DNA of 64,000 nt from Flavobacterium poyangense (GTDB lineage Bacteria; Bacteroidota; Bacteroidia; Flavobacteriales; Flavobacteriaceae): assembly GCF_011751075.1 (NCBI RefSeq), contig NZ_JAALLN010000004.1, positions 62,001 to 126,000 on the forward strand, written 5' to 3'. The position numbers were made by a program, and so were the translations under genes. Below, piece by piece: positions 1 to 8,833 of this stretch. The notes below the pieces were generated by a model. That model searched no databases. It was given only the letters and a program-made list of their open reading frames with translations, and was not told where the DNA came from. Each line of letters starts with the position of its first letter. Position 1 is the first letter of the stretch.

Positions 1-209
1 AAAACTTTGAAGGTTTGTGCAGAAGCGCTTTAGAAGGAATGGTAGCCAACCAGGAAGTATCTGTCTTTGATGTATATGTAGATCCAAAGCAAAACATTCT
101 GGCTACTTCAGAATTAAAAGTGAAGGCAGAAATTACTCCAGTTGGAACTGCCCGTAAGATTATGGTTGATTTAGGTTTCAAAAATCCTTTTGGAATTGAC
201 AAAGCCTAA
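1..209 (+). CDS. C-terminal end of probable contractile tail sheath protein (5' partial)
   Basis: The reading frame is open from the window edge (NFEGLCRSALEG...) to a stop at 209, so this is the last 68 or so residues of a longer protein. The end, with VGTARKIMVDLGF, resembles the C-terminal domain of contractile tail sheath proteins, possibly the DUF2586 type seen in Bacteroidota tails. A tail-tube gene follows, the usual sheath-tube order, which supports the call. The body of the protein is outside the window, so the family assignment is inferred from context and a short segment. The TTG at 15 is not a real start because the frame continues upstream. Confidence 0.5.
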   Translation, partial: NFEGLCRSALEGMVANQEVSVFDVYVDPKQNILATSELKVKAEITPVGTARKIMVDLGFKNPFGIDKA

Positions 210-351
210 TTTGTTTTCCAAACTATAATTTACAAACAATAAAAATTCACAACCGATAGCGCCATAATCCAATTGTAATCCATACAAATGGAGAATAATG
301 GTACTCCCCGATCGTTATCAGGATCATTAAAAAACAAACAAAAATCACATT

Positions 352-777
352 ATGAATAAATTACCATTAATTAACGGACAACAACACAGCTGGTCATCAA
401 TTGAAGTAAGTATTGCAGGGAACATCGTTACCGGTATTACAGCAGTAAACTATAGCGACTCTGTATCTAAAGAAAACCACTATGGTGCGGGAGATATGCC
501 GATACACAGAGGTAGAGGTAAATATGAAGCAAAAGCTTCCATCACTTTATACAACTACGAAGTAGAAGCTATTTTGGCTGCTTTACCAAAAGGACAAAGA
601 TTACAGGATATTAATCCTTTCAGCATCATCGTAAGCTATTTGGATGACAGCAACGAAGTAATTACACATACCGTAAGAAACTGTGAGTTTAACTCAAACA
701 GCAGAGGAATCAGCCAGGGTGATACCAAAATTGCGGTTTCTTTTGACTTGATCTGTTCTCATGTTGAATGGAACTAA
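352..777 (+). CDS. phage tail tube protein
   Basis: This 141-residue protein has the features of tail-tube proteins of Mu/P2-like contractile tails. A short N-terminus is followed by a beta strand carrying GNIVTGITAVNYSD, the motif ENHYGAGDMPIHRGRG, a helix with YEVEAILAALP, and a C-terminal half with CEFNSNSRGISQGDTK and a final strand ending in HVEWN. The subunit would stack as hexameric rings inside the sheath. It follows the sheath remnant by about 140 bp and precedes a strong hairpin, which fits a structural protein made in excess over downstream genes. Length is normal for the family. Confidence 0.8.
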   Translation: MNKLPLINGQQHSWSSIEVSIAGNIVTGITAVNYSDSVSKENHYGAGDMPIHRGRGKYEAKASITLYNYEVEAILAALPKGQRLQDINPFSIIVSYLDDSNEVITHTVRNCEFNSNSRGISQGDTKIAVSFDLICSHVEWN

Positions 778-808
778 TCGTTACAAATAGGTCTTAATCC
801 TCATAATT

Positions 809-998
809 CCCGTCTAAAACCGACTCAAAAGAGAAAACCAATTGTACAGCGTTATACCGAAAAGAAGCTCAAAAGCAGCATGATTTTGGTCAGCAAATTT
901 TTTCTACCGCTCTTAACGAGTCCGTTTTCAGACGGGCAATTATTTACTTCACAGGCTGCCTGAGCATTTTTCGTCCTGAAATGCAGCTCAGGCAGCCT
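809..998 (+). terminator. structured spacer with terminator-like hairpin after the tail tube gene
   Basis: A perfect 13-bp inverted repeat (AGGCTGCCTGAGC at 953-965 and its complement at 986-998) is followed by ATTTTC. It lies between the tube and chaperone genes and is probably an attenuator or terminator. A second, near-perfect long-range pair (809-826 with 918-936) encloses the preceding hundred bases, so the whole spacer may fold. Confidence 0.55.
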
Positions 999-1017
999 AT
1001 TTTCAATAAAAAATAAA

Positions 1018-1371
1018 ATGCTTAAAATGGAAACAACAGAACCAAAAAAGGTTGACATTCTTGACGGAAACATTACTCAGGCACAATTAAACCAATGGAA
1101 ATACAAGCATAAAAAAGTAGTAAAACTTACCATCGCAGACGATGATGAAACTACTTTGTTTGCTTATTTCAAAAAACCTGATATGAGTATTCGCGCAGCA
1201 GTATTGCAAGCCTCCAAAATGGATGAATTTAAGGCTCTGGAAGTATTGTTTAAAAACTGTTACTTAGGTGGTGATGGTAAAATTGAACAGGAAGACGATT
1301 TACGTCTCAATATCACCACAGCTTTCTCCGATCATATCCAGCCCAAACCTGTAAAAATTGAGGTGCTGTAA
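1018..1371 (+). CDS. tail assembly chaperone-like protein
   Basis: A small acidic protein of 117 residues, placed directly after the tube gene where contractile tails encode their assembly chaperone. The sequence has a beta-rich start (KVVKLTIADDDETTLFAYFKKPDMSIRAAVLQAS) and a helical C-terminal half with a conserved-looking LEVLFKNCYLGGD, similar in shape to gpG/gp41-type chaperones of other tails. No -1 frameshift extension is apparent. An alternative start is the ATG at 1027; neither start has a clear ribosome-binding site. Function is inferred mainly from position and size. Confidence 0.5.
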   Translation: MLKMETTEPKKVDILDGNITQAQLNQWKYKHKKVVKLTIADDDETTLFAYFKKPDMSIRAAVLQASKMDEFKALEVLFKNCYLGGDGKIEQEDDLRLNITTAFSDHIQPKPVKIEVL

Positions 1372-1416
1372 CAACAAAAAACATCTTTTTCGCACTCTTA
1401 TAAAAACACCCTCAAA

Positions 1417-2334
1417 ATGATTATTAGAAACCACAAAATAAATTTAAAAAACGTCAGTCCTGCAGAAATGGCAAGACTCAGACAAAGTATCATTGATATT
1501 TGGCGTCAACAGTTGGAAGATGATAAAAATGCTGATGAAATGCAGAAGTTGGTTAGAGAGAATTATGTTACCGCCAATACGCTTACTGAAGAAAATGCGG
1601 AGGGCTCTAATACACCGAAAGAAATTAGCGATATCTCTTATACTTTTAATACTGATTTAACGGATCCCCAATACAAATATTCCGGAGACTTTTATTCTAT
1701 AGACGGTCGATATTTAGGTAATAATGGTAATACAATAGATAATAATTTATATATAGTTGAAAAAGATGCGTACAGAATACACAGCACCGGAAAACGAACC
1801 GCTGAAATCCTTATGGATAAGGATAAAATTATCAATCTAACGGAAAAAACAGGACTCACTCACTCACAAATGTTAGATAGAGCCAATTGGATATATGCGG
1901 AAGGAGGTTATAAAATTCCTGAATTTTATGCCTATACCATAGAAAATGCCTACCAGGATAAAAACATTGCAAAGAAAAAAGAAGCTCGACTTTATTATTA
2001 TTTAATGCAAGATGAAAGTGGCAGACTTGATAAAGACAAGTATTTTTCCGGAGGATATAAAAATCAGACCGGTAAACTTTTTTGGGAAGCAAGAGGCACA
2101 ACTACAATGAACAATGATATGAGAAATACAATAGCTGCCGTAATAAAATCCAAATTATTTCCTGAAAAAGACCCGACGGGTGGTACCAATTCCTGGTTGG
2201 GGTATGCCGGTGGTTATCATCAAGGAGAATATTATATTGTATCACTAAATTCCAGACATTTTTTTCAAAAAAGAGCTCCTAATATACCTCTTCAAACGAC
2301 AACTACTGAAAAAAAATACAAAACAATAGAATAA
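1417..2334 (+). CDS. uncharacterised protein of the tail module (305 aa)
   Basis: I do not recognise this 305-residue protein. It is hydrophilic, with no signal peptide or membrane segment. The N-terminal third is helical and charged (SPAEMARLRQSIIDIWRQQLED). The middle is rich in Asn and Tyr. The C-terminal half carries MLDRANWIYAEGG, followed by many Tyr residues and GGTNSWLGYAGGYHQGEYY. The WIYAEGG stretch recalls the glutamate-containing core of some lysozyme and SleB-like hydrolases, but this is a weak hint. It sits where a tape-measure or cargo gene might be, but is far too short and too globular to be a typical tape measure. A strong terminator follows. Confidence 0.45.
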   Translation: MIIRNHKINLKNVSPAEMARLRQSIIDIWRQQLEDDKNADEMQKLVRENYVTANTLTEENAEGSNTPKEISDISYTFNTDLTDPQYKYSGDFYSIDGRYLGNNGNTIDNNLYIVEKDAYRIHSTGKRTAEILMDKDKIINLTEKTGLTHSQMLDRANWIYAEGGYKIPEFYAYTIENAYQDKNIAKKKEARLYYYLMQDESGRLDKDKYFSGGYKNQTGKLFWEARGTTTMNNDMRNTIAAVIKSKLFPEKDPTGGTNSWLGYAGGYHQGEYYIVSLNSRHFFQKRAPNIPLQTTTTEKKYKTIE

Positions 2335-2749
2335 GAAAGATACTATTTTGTTTTTCTTACAGTACTGGTATAAACGAATATCCAATTATGTTCCTGAATA
2401 CAAAAAAGGATATCTAAAACTAAATTGCCTCCAAAAAGTTAAATACTTTTTGGGGGTATTTTTATAAAAAAAAGCCAACTATCATCTACTGAAACTACTG
2501 ATTTACAAAGCTCTATCATTCTTCAAACAAGCCATTTCAAAGTATCTTTACACTGTTATTCAAAACGGCTGTCTTCCTCTTAAAAGTAGCCAAAAAAAAA
2601 ATTTTTCACAAATTTATTTACTGTCTTGTTTTAGGCGAAAATAAATTTCAATCACACCATTTCATTCAGCTCAATTTTACACTGTGCTTGTTTTCGAACA
2701 ATCACAATGGCTTTTTAGGCTTTAAACTGTAAATCATTATTACACAAAT
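2335..2749. other. intergenic region with rho-independent terminator
   Basis: A 12-bp hairpin (2428-2439 with 2445-2456, loop TAAAT) runs into TATTTTTA and should end transcription of the upstream tail genes. The rest of the 415 bp is AT-rich with no supported gene. A promoter for the M15 peptidase gene presumably lies here, but no clear TAnnTTTG site is visible. Confidence 0.6.
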
Positions 2750-3232
2750 ATGGATCAAACAACAAAAAAACACATTGATTTGCTTCATCCTACGGTAAGG
2801 GAAGAAGTCACCAAAATTATCGAGGAATGCGATCTTGCTCTGACCGGAAAAGCAAAAGTGCGCATTACACAAGGGCTTAGAACTTTTCAGCAACAAGAAG
2901 ATCTTTATGCTTTTGGAAGAACCAAACCCGGAAAAAAAGTAACCAATGCCAAAGGTGGCCAATCAATTCATAATTATGGTTTTGCAGTAGACATCTGTTT
3001 GATTATAGACGGTAAAACAGCTTCCTGGGATACGGCAAAAGACTGGGACAACGACCAAATTTCGGATTGGCAGGAATGTGTCAAAATTTTCGCCAAATAT
3101 AACTGGAACTGGGGTGGTGACTGGAAAACCTTTAAAGATCTGCCACATTTTGATAAAAAAGGATGCGATGACTGGAAAGTACTAAGCAAACTAAAACGAG
3201 ACAAAAAAAACTATGTAATCTTATACAAGTAG
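2750..3232 (+). CDS. M15-family peptidase (endolysin-like, VanY/CwlK type)
   Basis: A 160-residue cell-wall peptidase, expected to cut peptide stems in peptidoglycan. It carries the M15 zinc motif as SIHNYGFAVD (SxHxxGxAxD; His and Asp are metal ligands) and the third ligand in LPHFDK. The upstream Arg-rich motif ITQGLRTFQQQEDLYAFGR is the usual substrate-side segment of L-Ala-D-Glu and D-Ala-D-Ala peptidases from phages. There is no signal peptide, so export would depend on a holin or on particle assembly. It is followed within 5 bp by a lipoprotein gene, together resembling a lysis cassette inside the tail module. Confidence 0.85.
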   Translation: MDQTTKKHIDLLHPTVREEVTKIIEECDLALTGKAKVRITQGLRTFQQQEDLYAFGRTKPGKKVTNAKGGQSIHNYGFAVDICLIIDGKTASWDTAKDWDNDQISDWQECVKIFAKYNWNWGGDWKTFKDLPHFDKKGCDDWKVLSKLKRDKKNYVILYK

Positions 3233-3236
3233 AAAA

Positions 3237-3704
3237 ATGAAATATTTAAAAGTAAAACTACTCCCTTTTCTATTCCTTTTTTTTGCAACAACCTCTTGTA
3301 TCTCTACCAAAACGGCACTCTTCGATGTCTACTCCTATCAAAAAACCACCGCAATAAAAGTAGAAGCAACCGCATTAATGGCTAAAGCCAATACTCCTTA
3401 TACTTCACATAAAAAAGACGTTGAAATAGTACTGCTGGATATTGAAAAATTACTCGAATACGAAAAAAACAAACCCGACAACGAAATCACTTTTGCCATG
3501 TGGAAACTGTTGACGGACAAAGAAAAAAATCTTCTTACCGGTTTTTTCAAACGTTGGGAAACAAAAGAAACTTTTACAGAAGATTTTCTGGAGGAATCCA
3601 AAAAACAGGTTATAGACGCTTTGGATTTACTTATTCAATATGAAATAAAAAAAGATAAAGAATCAAAGGATGCGCTTTTGAATTTGCTTAACAGTAACAC
3701 TTAG
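3237..3704 (+). CDS. small lipoprotein beside endolysin (possible outer spanin)
   Basis: A 155-residue protein with an N-terminal signal of lipoprotein type: hydrophobic PFLFLFFATTSC with a lipobox Cys at about residue 21. The mature part is charged and predicted helical (EILLEYEKNK-like segments, KKQVIDALDLLIQYE). It starts 5 bp after the endolysin stop and is followed after 5 bp by another small helical protein. Position next to an endolysin suggests an outer-membrane lysis factor such as a spanin, but no family motif proves that. It could also be a plain cell-envelope lipoprotein. Confidence 0.5.
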   Translation: MKYLKVKLLPFLFLFFATTSCISTKTALFDVYSYQKTTAIKVEATALMAKANTPYTSHKKDVEIVLLDIEKLLEYEKNKPDNEITFAMWKLLTDKEKNLLTGFFKRWETKETFTEDFLEESKKQVIDALDLLIQYEIKKDKESKDALLNLLNSNT

Positions 3705-3709
3705 TACTT

Positions 3710-4042
3710 ATGGATCACGATAAATTAATAGAAGTTCTAAAAAAACAATTAAAACCTCTTATTACAAAAAGTTACAAAGACAGTAAATTCGAGTTAGAGA
3801 AAGACCTGAATCATTTTTTGGAAACCTCCAAAGAAAAACTCGAACGCTGGGTCAAACTCTATACCTCTGCTTCCTTAAGCGAAGAAGAATTTGAATGGTT
3901 GCTGAAAAGTCAACTTGATTTACTAACCTTACAAGCGTTGCAAAGCACAGGGATATCAAAAATAAGGCTGAATACCATTAAAAATAACATTGTCAAAATG
4001 ATACTTAAAATCATTCTTGAACTGGTTATTCCGGGAATCTGA
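3710..4042 (+). CDS. small helical protein with hydrophobic C-terminus
   Basis: A 110-residue all-helical protein, highly charged over the first 90 residues (LIEVLKKQLKPLITKSYKDSKFE) and ending in a hydrophobic helix (IVKMILKIILELVIPGI) that could be a tail anchor. It is 5 bp downstream of the lipoprotein gene and in the same presumed lysis operon. A role as membrane partner of the lipoprotein or endolysin is inference; I do not recognise the family. Confidence 0.45.
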   Translation: MDHDKLIEVLKKQLKPLITKSYKDSKFELEKDLNHFLETSKEKLERWVKLYTSASLSEEEFEWLLKSQLDLLTLQALQSTGISKIRLNTIKNNIVKMILKIILELVIPGI

Positions 4043-4300
4043 TAATCGAATTCTTTTATCAAAAAGAAACGAAAAAGCAAATAGAAAATAAGACCATCAG
4101 TACTGATTAAGAGCACTAAAAAAACAAAATCGAACTTACTGAAACTACTGATTACTAGCCCCAAAAATCTTGGCAAAAGATAAAGCATAGCTTATTTTTA
4201 CAGTATCAAATACGAATCCTCTTTTAGGATATGGCGCGCAAATCCGGAGAAGATTTTACAAGAAGTATTAACCAAAAATAACAACAAACGGTAACTAAAT

Positions 4301-4588
4301 ATGACAGATTTTATCATTGAAGAAGACTTGCTAATTGTAGGTAATGATTTTGCTCTTCAAGAGGCAGACCAGCAAAATCTACAACATTTACTCCTAAGCC
4401 AAAAAGGAAGCTACAAAGAGTTTCCAATACTTGGAGTAGGAATTAAAAAATTCATCAATAGCCCTGACGCAACCTCCAGGCTAAGACTAGAAAACGAAAT
4501 AGATAAACAATTAACGTATGACAACTTTTATGTAAAAACATTAGATGTTAACGATTTACAAAACATTAGAATCGATGGGAACTATTAA
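4301..4588 (+). CDS. GPW/gp25-like baseplate wedge protein
   Basis: A 95-residue protein of the gp25/gpW type, the small wedge protein conserved in all contractile tails and type VI secretion systems. It has an N-terminal strand (DFIIEEDLLIVGNDFALQEADQQN), the SQKGSYKEFPILGVGI segment typical of these proteins (the EFP-x-x-G-x-G core), and a C-terminal helix (RLRLENEIDKQL). The stop overlaps by 14 bp the start of the next gene, so the two are translationally coupled. Its presence is the best single evidence that the module is a contractile tail. Confidence 0.75.
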   Translation: MTDFIIEEDLLIVGNDFALQEADQQNLQHLLLSQKGSYKEFPILGVGIKKFINSPDATSRLRLENEIDKQLTYDNFYVKTLDVNDLQNIRIDGNY

Positions 4589-4877
4589 ACCACAGCAAAA
4601 CCAAAACATTTTCGACATCTCCTTACAGGAGTACGGCAGTATCGAAAAAGTATTCGACCTCCTGGAGGACAATGATCAATTTGATCTTACAAAAGATATT
4701 TCTGTTTATAATGATTTAAAAGTAGGCAGAGAAGTTTTTAAAAAAGATATTGTTGAATATTACAATTCCAGAAATTTAAATCCCGCCACTGCACTTAGCG
4801 AAGAAGAAGAGTATTTATTAGATAAATTCTCCGGGATTGATTATATGATTATTGATGATGATTTTTTTGTTTATTAA
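4575..4877 (+). CDS. small LysM-like tail protein (gpX type)
   Basis: Translated from the ATG at 4575, giving 100 residues and a 14-bp overlap with the gp25 gene; an upstream in-frame ATG at 4545 lies deep inside gp25 and is less likely. The motif QNIFDISLQEYGSIEKVFDLLEDN is of the LysM shape seen in gpX-type small tail proteins that link baseplate and tube. The C-terminal part is acidic with no clear domain. Position directly after gp25 fits a baseplate hub or wedge component. Confidence 0.5.
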   Translation: MGTIKPQQNQNIFDISLQEYGSIEKVFDLLEDNDQFDLTKDISVYNDLKVGREVFKKDIVEYYNSRNLNPATALSEEEEYLLDKFSGIDYMIIDDDFFVY

Positions 4878-5080
4878 TAAACAATCTGGTCTCCAATTAC
4901 CTGAAATACAAGCTCTAAAGTAGCCCAATTAATCAGTAACGCTACAACTTCTAACAGCTTCTTCTTAGGAATCTCCAAGAGCAAAACTACATCTCTGTAG
5001 TATTTACAAAAAACATAAACAAGTATCGATAAGCATATTACACATGTCTTACAGGCTAACCTATATTAAAAAATTAAAAT

Positions 5081-6151
5081 ATGGCACGTACAATTGCTGA
5101 AATACAGAATGAAATTCTGGCAGAAAAAGAGAAATATGCTTCTCTCAACAACTTAACAAAATCAAAGACCAGTATTTGGAATCTTTGGATCAACATAATG
5201 GCCACTGCCATTTGGATACATGAAAAAATCGTAGAAAAAAATGCCTCAATATCAAGACCACACACCTTAAACTGGTATCGCGAGCAGTCTTTAAATTTTC
5301 ATTACGGCAAACCTTTAGATCCGGATTCCAGCAACGAAATGTCGCTAATTTGGAAAGAAGGCTCCTATCAATTTGATACCACAGGTCTTACACCGGACGA
5401 AATTGAAGCCTCTAAAATCATAAAACACTGCGCTGTAAGTGAAGTTGATTTGGGAACAATCCTTGCCCCAAAAAACAAACCCGAACAAACTTTTTCAGAT
5501 TACTTTCACAATAAAATTGGGGTTGTTTTTATAAAAGTGGCCACTATGACTGGTGGAAAAATTTCTAAAATAGACGTCCCGAACGAACTTTATGCCTTCA
5601 AAGAGTATATTGCTAAAATTAAAGATGCAGGAAATCAAGTGCATATTACTTCTGATCAGGGTGACATTTTAAAATTAAATTTAAATGTCTATGTAGATCC
5701 TTTGCAAATTTATATCAACCCAAACGATATTGAATATTATCAATTAAAAAGTTTAGGTGAAGAATTAACGACAGAAGAGAGAGCGAAATTGCAAGAATAT
5801 GAATCGAAAGGTCATAAACTACATCCTGAAAACGGTTCACTAATATCTGATAAAGAAACTTTTCCAATACTGGAAGCTGCCAACGAGCATTTAAAAAATA
5901 TCGAGTTTAATGGTGCCTTCGTCAAAACTTATCTAATTGATAGTCTTCAGAAAGCTGTGGGCATTAAAATTCCAATAGTCACTAAGATTCAAACCAGTGC
6001 GGCAAAAAATCCGAATGACGAACAGGATCCTGAAATTTATGATGTTAGTAAAATAGAGTATTTCATTCCAAAAGCAGGTTATTTTGATTTGGATACTCTG
6101 GCCGTTGAGGTAAACTACATTCCCTATAAATTTTACCGAGATAAACAATAG
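5081..6151 (+). CDS. baseplate J-like protein
   Basis: A 356-residue protein in the place of gpJ/gp6-type baseplate wedge proteins. The N-terminal part has helices EIQNEILAEKEKY and IWNLWINIMATAIWIHEKIVEKN, then HTLNWYREQSLNFHYG. The middle contains IAKIKDAGNQVHITSDQGDILKLNLNVYVDP, resembling the strand-rich core of J proteins, and near the end a helix with EAANEHLKNIEFNGAFVKTYLIDSLQKAVGI. It is preceded by a 200-bp gap and followed after 15 bp by the next baseplate gene. Assignment rests on order and general shape more than on invariant residues. Confidence 0.55.
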   Translation: MARTIAEIQNEILAEKEKYASLNNLTKSKTSIWNLWINIMATAIWIHEKIVEKNASISRPHTLNWYREQSLNFHYGKPLDPDSSNEMSLIWKEGSYQFDTTGLTPDEIEASKIIKHCAVSEVDLGTILAPKNKPEQTFSDYFHNKIGVVFIKVATMTGGKISKIDVPNELYAFKEYIAKIKDAGNQVHITSDQGDILKLNLNVYVDPLQIYINPNDIEYYQLKSLGEELTTEERAKLQEYESKGHKLHPENGSLISDKETFPILEAANEHLKNIEFNGAFVKTYLIDSLQKAVGIKIPIVTKIQTSAAKNPNDEQDPEIYDVSKIEYFIPKAGYFDLDTLAVEVNYIPYKFYRDKQ

Positions 6152-6166
6152 TCTAATATATATACC

Positions 6167-6826
6167 ATGAATAAATACACCACGTTAAAATGGGAAAAGC
6201 TGCTTTTATGGCTCATCCCTCCTATTCTCAGAAAAAACACACATTTTGATTGGCTCAACGTTTTACTTGCCCCAATTCGGATTATTTATGAAGAGGTTCT
6301 TTATAAAATGCAGCATACCGGTCAGGTTATTTATCTGGAAAAAGTGTTGAATGAGACTTTTAATCCGACCAAAGATTACGATCCTAATTTAAGCACCGAA
6401 CAAAAACGACTGAAGGAGCTGATTTATATTGATGAATCAGTCAAACCTACTATACAGTACTTATACCTGCATAAAGAGTATTATGAAGTGGATAAAGCGC
6501 TGTCCACGCCGACATTAAAAATCTTTAAATTATCACTACCGTTATTAAAAATTTTTAAACACGATGACTATAAAAGCAGAAAGAATAAACCTGTTTATCT
6601 CGCCCATCGTAACGATTACACCACTATATCCTATGCCAACTTCAGAGTCTTTATCCCGGAAAGTTTAATAGCAAACGGAACAATACTCTGCGAATTAAAT
6701 AATGACAGTACTGCGCAGAAAACAGAACCTATTAAAGTAGCGACTATTGCGTACCACAATCTTCTTAATTTCTATAGACTAGCCGGTAAAAGTTATGAAA
6801 CCTACTCTTACTCGCCACAAGAGTAA
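6167..6826 (+). CDS. probable baseplate/tail protein (gpI position)
   Basis: A 219-residue protein without signal peptide, between the J-like protein and the tail fibre, which is the position of gpI-type proteins in P2-like tails. The N-terminal half is helical and rich in aromatic residues (WEKLLLWLIPPILRK, FDWLNVLLAPIRIIYEEVLYKMQHTGQ), the C-terminal half beta-rich (DYTTISYANFRVFIPESL). I see no invariant motif, so the function comes from context only. Confidence 0.45.
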   Translation: MNKYTTLKWEKLLLWLIPPILRKNTHFDWLNVLLAPIRIIYEEVLYKMQHTGQVIYLEKVLNETFNPTKDYDPNLSTEQKRLKELIYIDESVKPTIQYLYLHKEYYEVDKALSTPTLKIFKLSLPLLKIFKHDDYKSRKNKPVYLAHRNDYTTISYANFRVFIPESLIANGTILCELNNDSTAQKTEPIKVATIAYHNLLNFYRLAGKSYETYSYSPQE

Positions 6827-6914
6827 AACTAAAGGTATAGTATAAAAAGCACTGACAATTCCTTAAGCTAAACCGGAGAGGAATAAAAATAACAGACATT
6901 TAAATTAATAAAAA

Positions 6915-8660
6915 ATGAAACAAGTAAATTTTAGTTACTCAGGAGGTTTTCCTCTTGAACAAGAAACTTTAGAAAGGCTTCAAACTGCCTATAGATCGGA
7001 ACTATACGAGGCTATAAAAGCGCACTTAAGTATTAAGCCTGATACCAATTATATTATAGCTCCCCCAACAATTGAAAAAGGGGGCTGGGCAATCGTGCAT
7101 CAGACAGTAAAAATACCAAAAGACCCAAAAAACCCTAATGCACCAACAGAAAAGGTGGAAGGAATTTTGTACCCGATCAAAGTATTAAAAAACGACGAAT
7201 CCGATGCTTATCTAAAAACAACCCGAATCGGCACCGATTTAGTATATGGAACCGGAACTCCCCACACCGCATATTTTGATTATGAAGCGGAATACATTAC
7301 TCTAGACGAATATAACAGCACTGATAAAACTATTCCAAATACTGATGCACTAACCGTAAATTATTATGATCTTAGTAAAACTCCAATAGTTACAGATATT
7401 GCAACTATTGACGCAATTCTAAAAAAAATAAACGAAACCATTAATCAATTTAAAACTGAAGTTGCAAACAATTTTACCAACGTAAATGCCAATATTAGCG
7501 AATTTAAAACCAATGTCGCAAATAATTTTACCACTGTAAATAACACCATTAGTCAATTTAAAACTGATGTTGCAAATGATTTTACTACTGTAAATACCAC
7601 TATTAATACGTTTAAAACTGAAGTTGGAAATAATTTCAATACTGTAAATGGAGCAATTGATGGCGTAAGAACCAATGTTACAAACAATACTACATTACTT
7701 AACACTATTAATAATTCCTATTTTCCTTTTGACGGTTCAAAACCTATTACAGGAAATTTAACTGTGGGCGGAAAAGCACAATTAAATAATGTAGATGCGA
7801 CAGACTCTTACAGCCCTTTACTAGTCTTAAATGCTCAAAATCAAGTTGCTAAAAACAGTACTGTAATTGATTGGCTTATTGGTCGTCTTAATGTTTTGGA
7901 AGCTAGACCAACAGCGACAGCAATACCAATCGGGATGGTAGCTATCTGGGGGAAACCTAAGCATCAAATTCCGGAAGGGTGGCAAGAGTATAAACCATTA
8001 TCCGGAAGAATGCCGGTAGGACTGTACAACCCAGATGCCCGAGAACGACAAGCGCAATTCGATGGAAAAGCATATTTCCAAAATCTAACTTTCTATAATA
8101 ACAATGGGACAATGACATGGCCCTTTGATACATTAGAAGATTTCGGTGGCCATGTAGCCAAATCTTTAAGTATTGATGAAATGCCACCTCATAGCCATGG
8201 TTTACCTACTGATGGGAACGGCGATATGGACACTGGTACCGTAATGGACTCACGTAATGAAGACGAAAAAATCTCTGAAACCCAAAGAACGGGAACAACT
8301 GGGAAAGGTTACTCTTTTCCTTTACTAAATCCCTACCGAGTAGTCCAATTTATTGAATACACAGGCGGAAACAACCCTACAATAGCACCAACAGCACCAA
8401 GAAATTTAATTTATTCTCTTGAGTGGCCAAATTTGTTGCTGTTTGAATGGGGTCCATCAATAGATAATGAAACTACAGTTAACTATGAACTATGGGTAAA
8501 AACTGGTAATGAAGAGTATAAAATACATTATACAACTCCAGGTCTCACTGCCAATTTTTTTGGCACAAGTGGCACAACATATCACTTTATAGTACGTGCT
8601 ATAGATAGCAATAACAATAGATCTATTCCTTCTAATGAGTGGGAAATAACTATTCCGTAG
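6915..8660 (+). CDS. tail fibre protein with collar domain and C-terminal FN3-like domain
   Basis: A 581-residue fibre. The N-terminal third should bind the baseplate. Around residues 178-250 there are four 18-residue tandem repeats (FKTEVANNFTNVNANISE and variants), likely a trimeric coiled stalk. Residues about 335-475 form a phage collar-type domain with IPIGMVAIWGKPKHQIPEGW, LSGRMPVGLY, DEMPPHSHG and NPYRVVQFIEYTG. The last 90 residues form a fibronectin-III-like domain. The collar and FN3 parts would contact the target cell surface. A 15-bp hairpin terminator follows at 8764-8799. Confidence 0.8.
   Translation: MKQVNFSYSGGFPLEQETLERLQTAYRSELYEAIKAHLSIKPDTNYIIAPPTIEKGGWAIVHQTVKIPKDPKNPNAPTEKVEGILYPIKVLKNDESDAYLKTTRIGTDLVYGTGTPHTAYFDYEAEYITLDEYNSTDKTIPNTDALTVNYYDLSKTPIVTDIATIDAILKKINETINQFKTEVANNFTNVNANISEFKTNVANNFTTVNNTISQFKTDVANDFTTVNTTINTFKTEVGNNFNTVNGAIDGVRTNVTNNTTLLNTINNSYFPFDGSKPITGNLTVGGKAQLNNVDATDSYSPLLVLNAQNQVAKNSTVIDWLIGRLNVLEARPTATAIPIGMVAIWGKPKHQIPEGWQEYKPLSGRMPVGLYNPDARERQAQFDGKAYFQNLTFYNNNGTMTWPFDTLEDFGGHVAKSLSIDEMPPHSHGLPTDGNGDMDTGTVMDSRNEDEKISETQRTGTTGKGYSFPLLNPYRVVQFIEYTGGNNPTIAPTAPRNLIYSLEWPNLLLFEWGPSIDNETTVNYELWVKTGNEEYKIHYTTPGLTANFFGTSGTTYHFIVRAIDSNNNRSIPSNEWEITIP
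7449..7664 (+). repeat. four tandem 54-bp repeats encoding 18-residue stalk units
   Basis: In the fibre gene, the unit F-K-T-x-V-x-N-x-F-x-x-V-N-x-x-I-x-x occurs four times in succession with drift between copies. Heptad-like spacing of Phe, Val and Ile suggests a coiled stalk whose length could change by unit gain or loss. Confidence 0.7.
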
Positions 8661-8763
8661 ATCAATTTTTATTAATAATCGGGCTGCTACGAACAAAAAT
8701 AGTACCATAAGAAGCAGCTAATCACTAAACGAATCCGTAAAAACCAACTCATTAAAAATCTGT

Positions 8764-8799
8764 AATACTCTTTTGGGGTTCTTTCCCCAAAAGAGTATT
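8764..8799 (+). terminator. hairpin terminator after the tail fibre gene
   Basis: A perfect 15-bp stem (AATACTCTTTTGGGG at 8764-8778 and its complement at 8785-8799) with a six-base loop. The A/T-rich ends give a T-rich tail on both strands, but only the plus-strand genes are upstream. Confidence 0.8.
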
Positions 8800-8833
8800 T
8801 ACTCAAAAACCATTAAATGTTAAAAGACTATAC

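Noticed and set aside
852..1073. Minus-strand reading frame of 73 codons
   Set aside because: It covers the structured spacer and the chaperone start; the product has no similarity or start signal, and the hairpin explains the conservation-like pattern.
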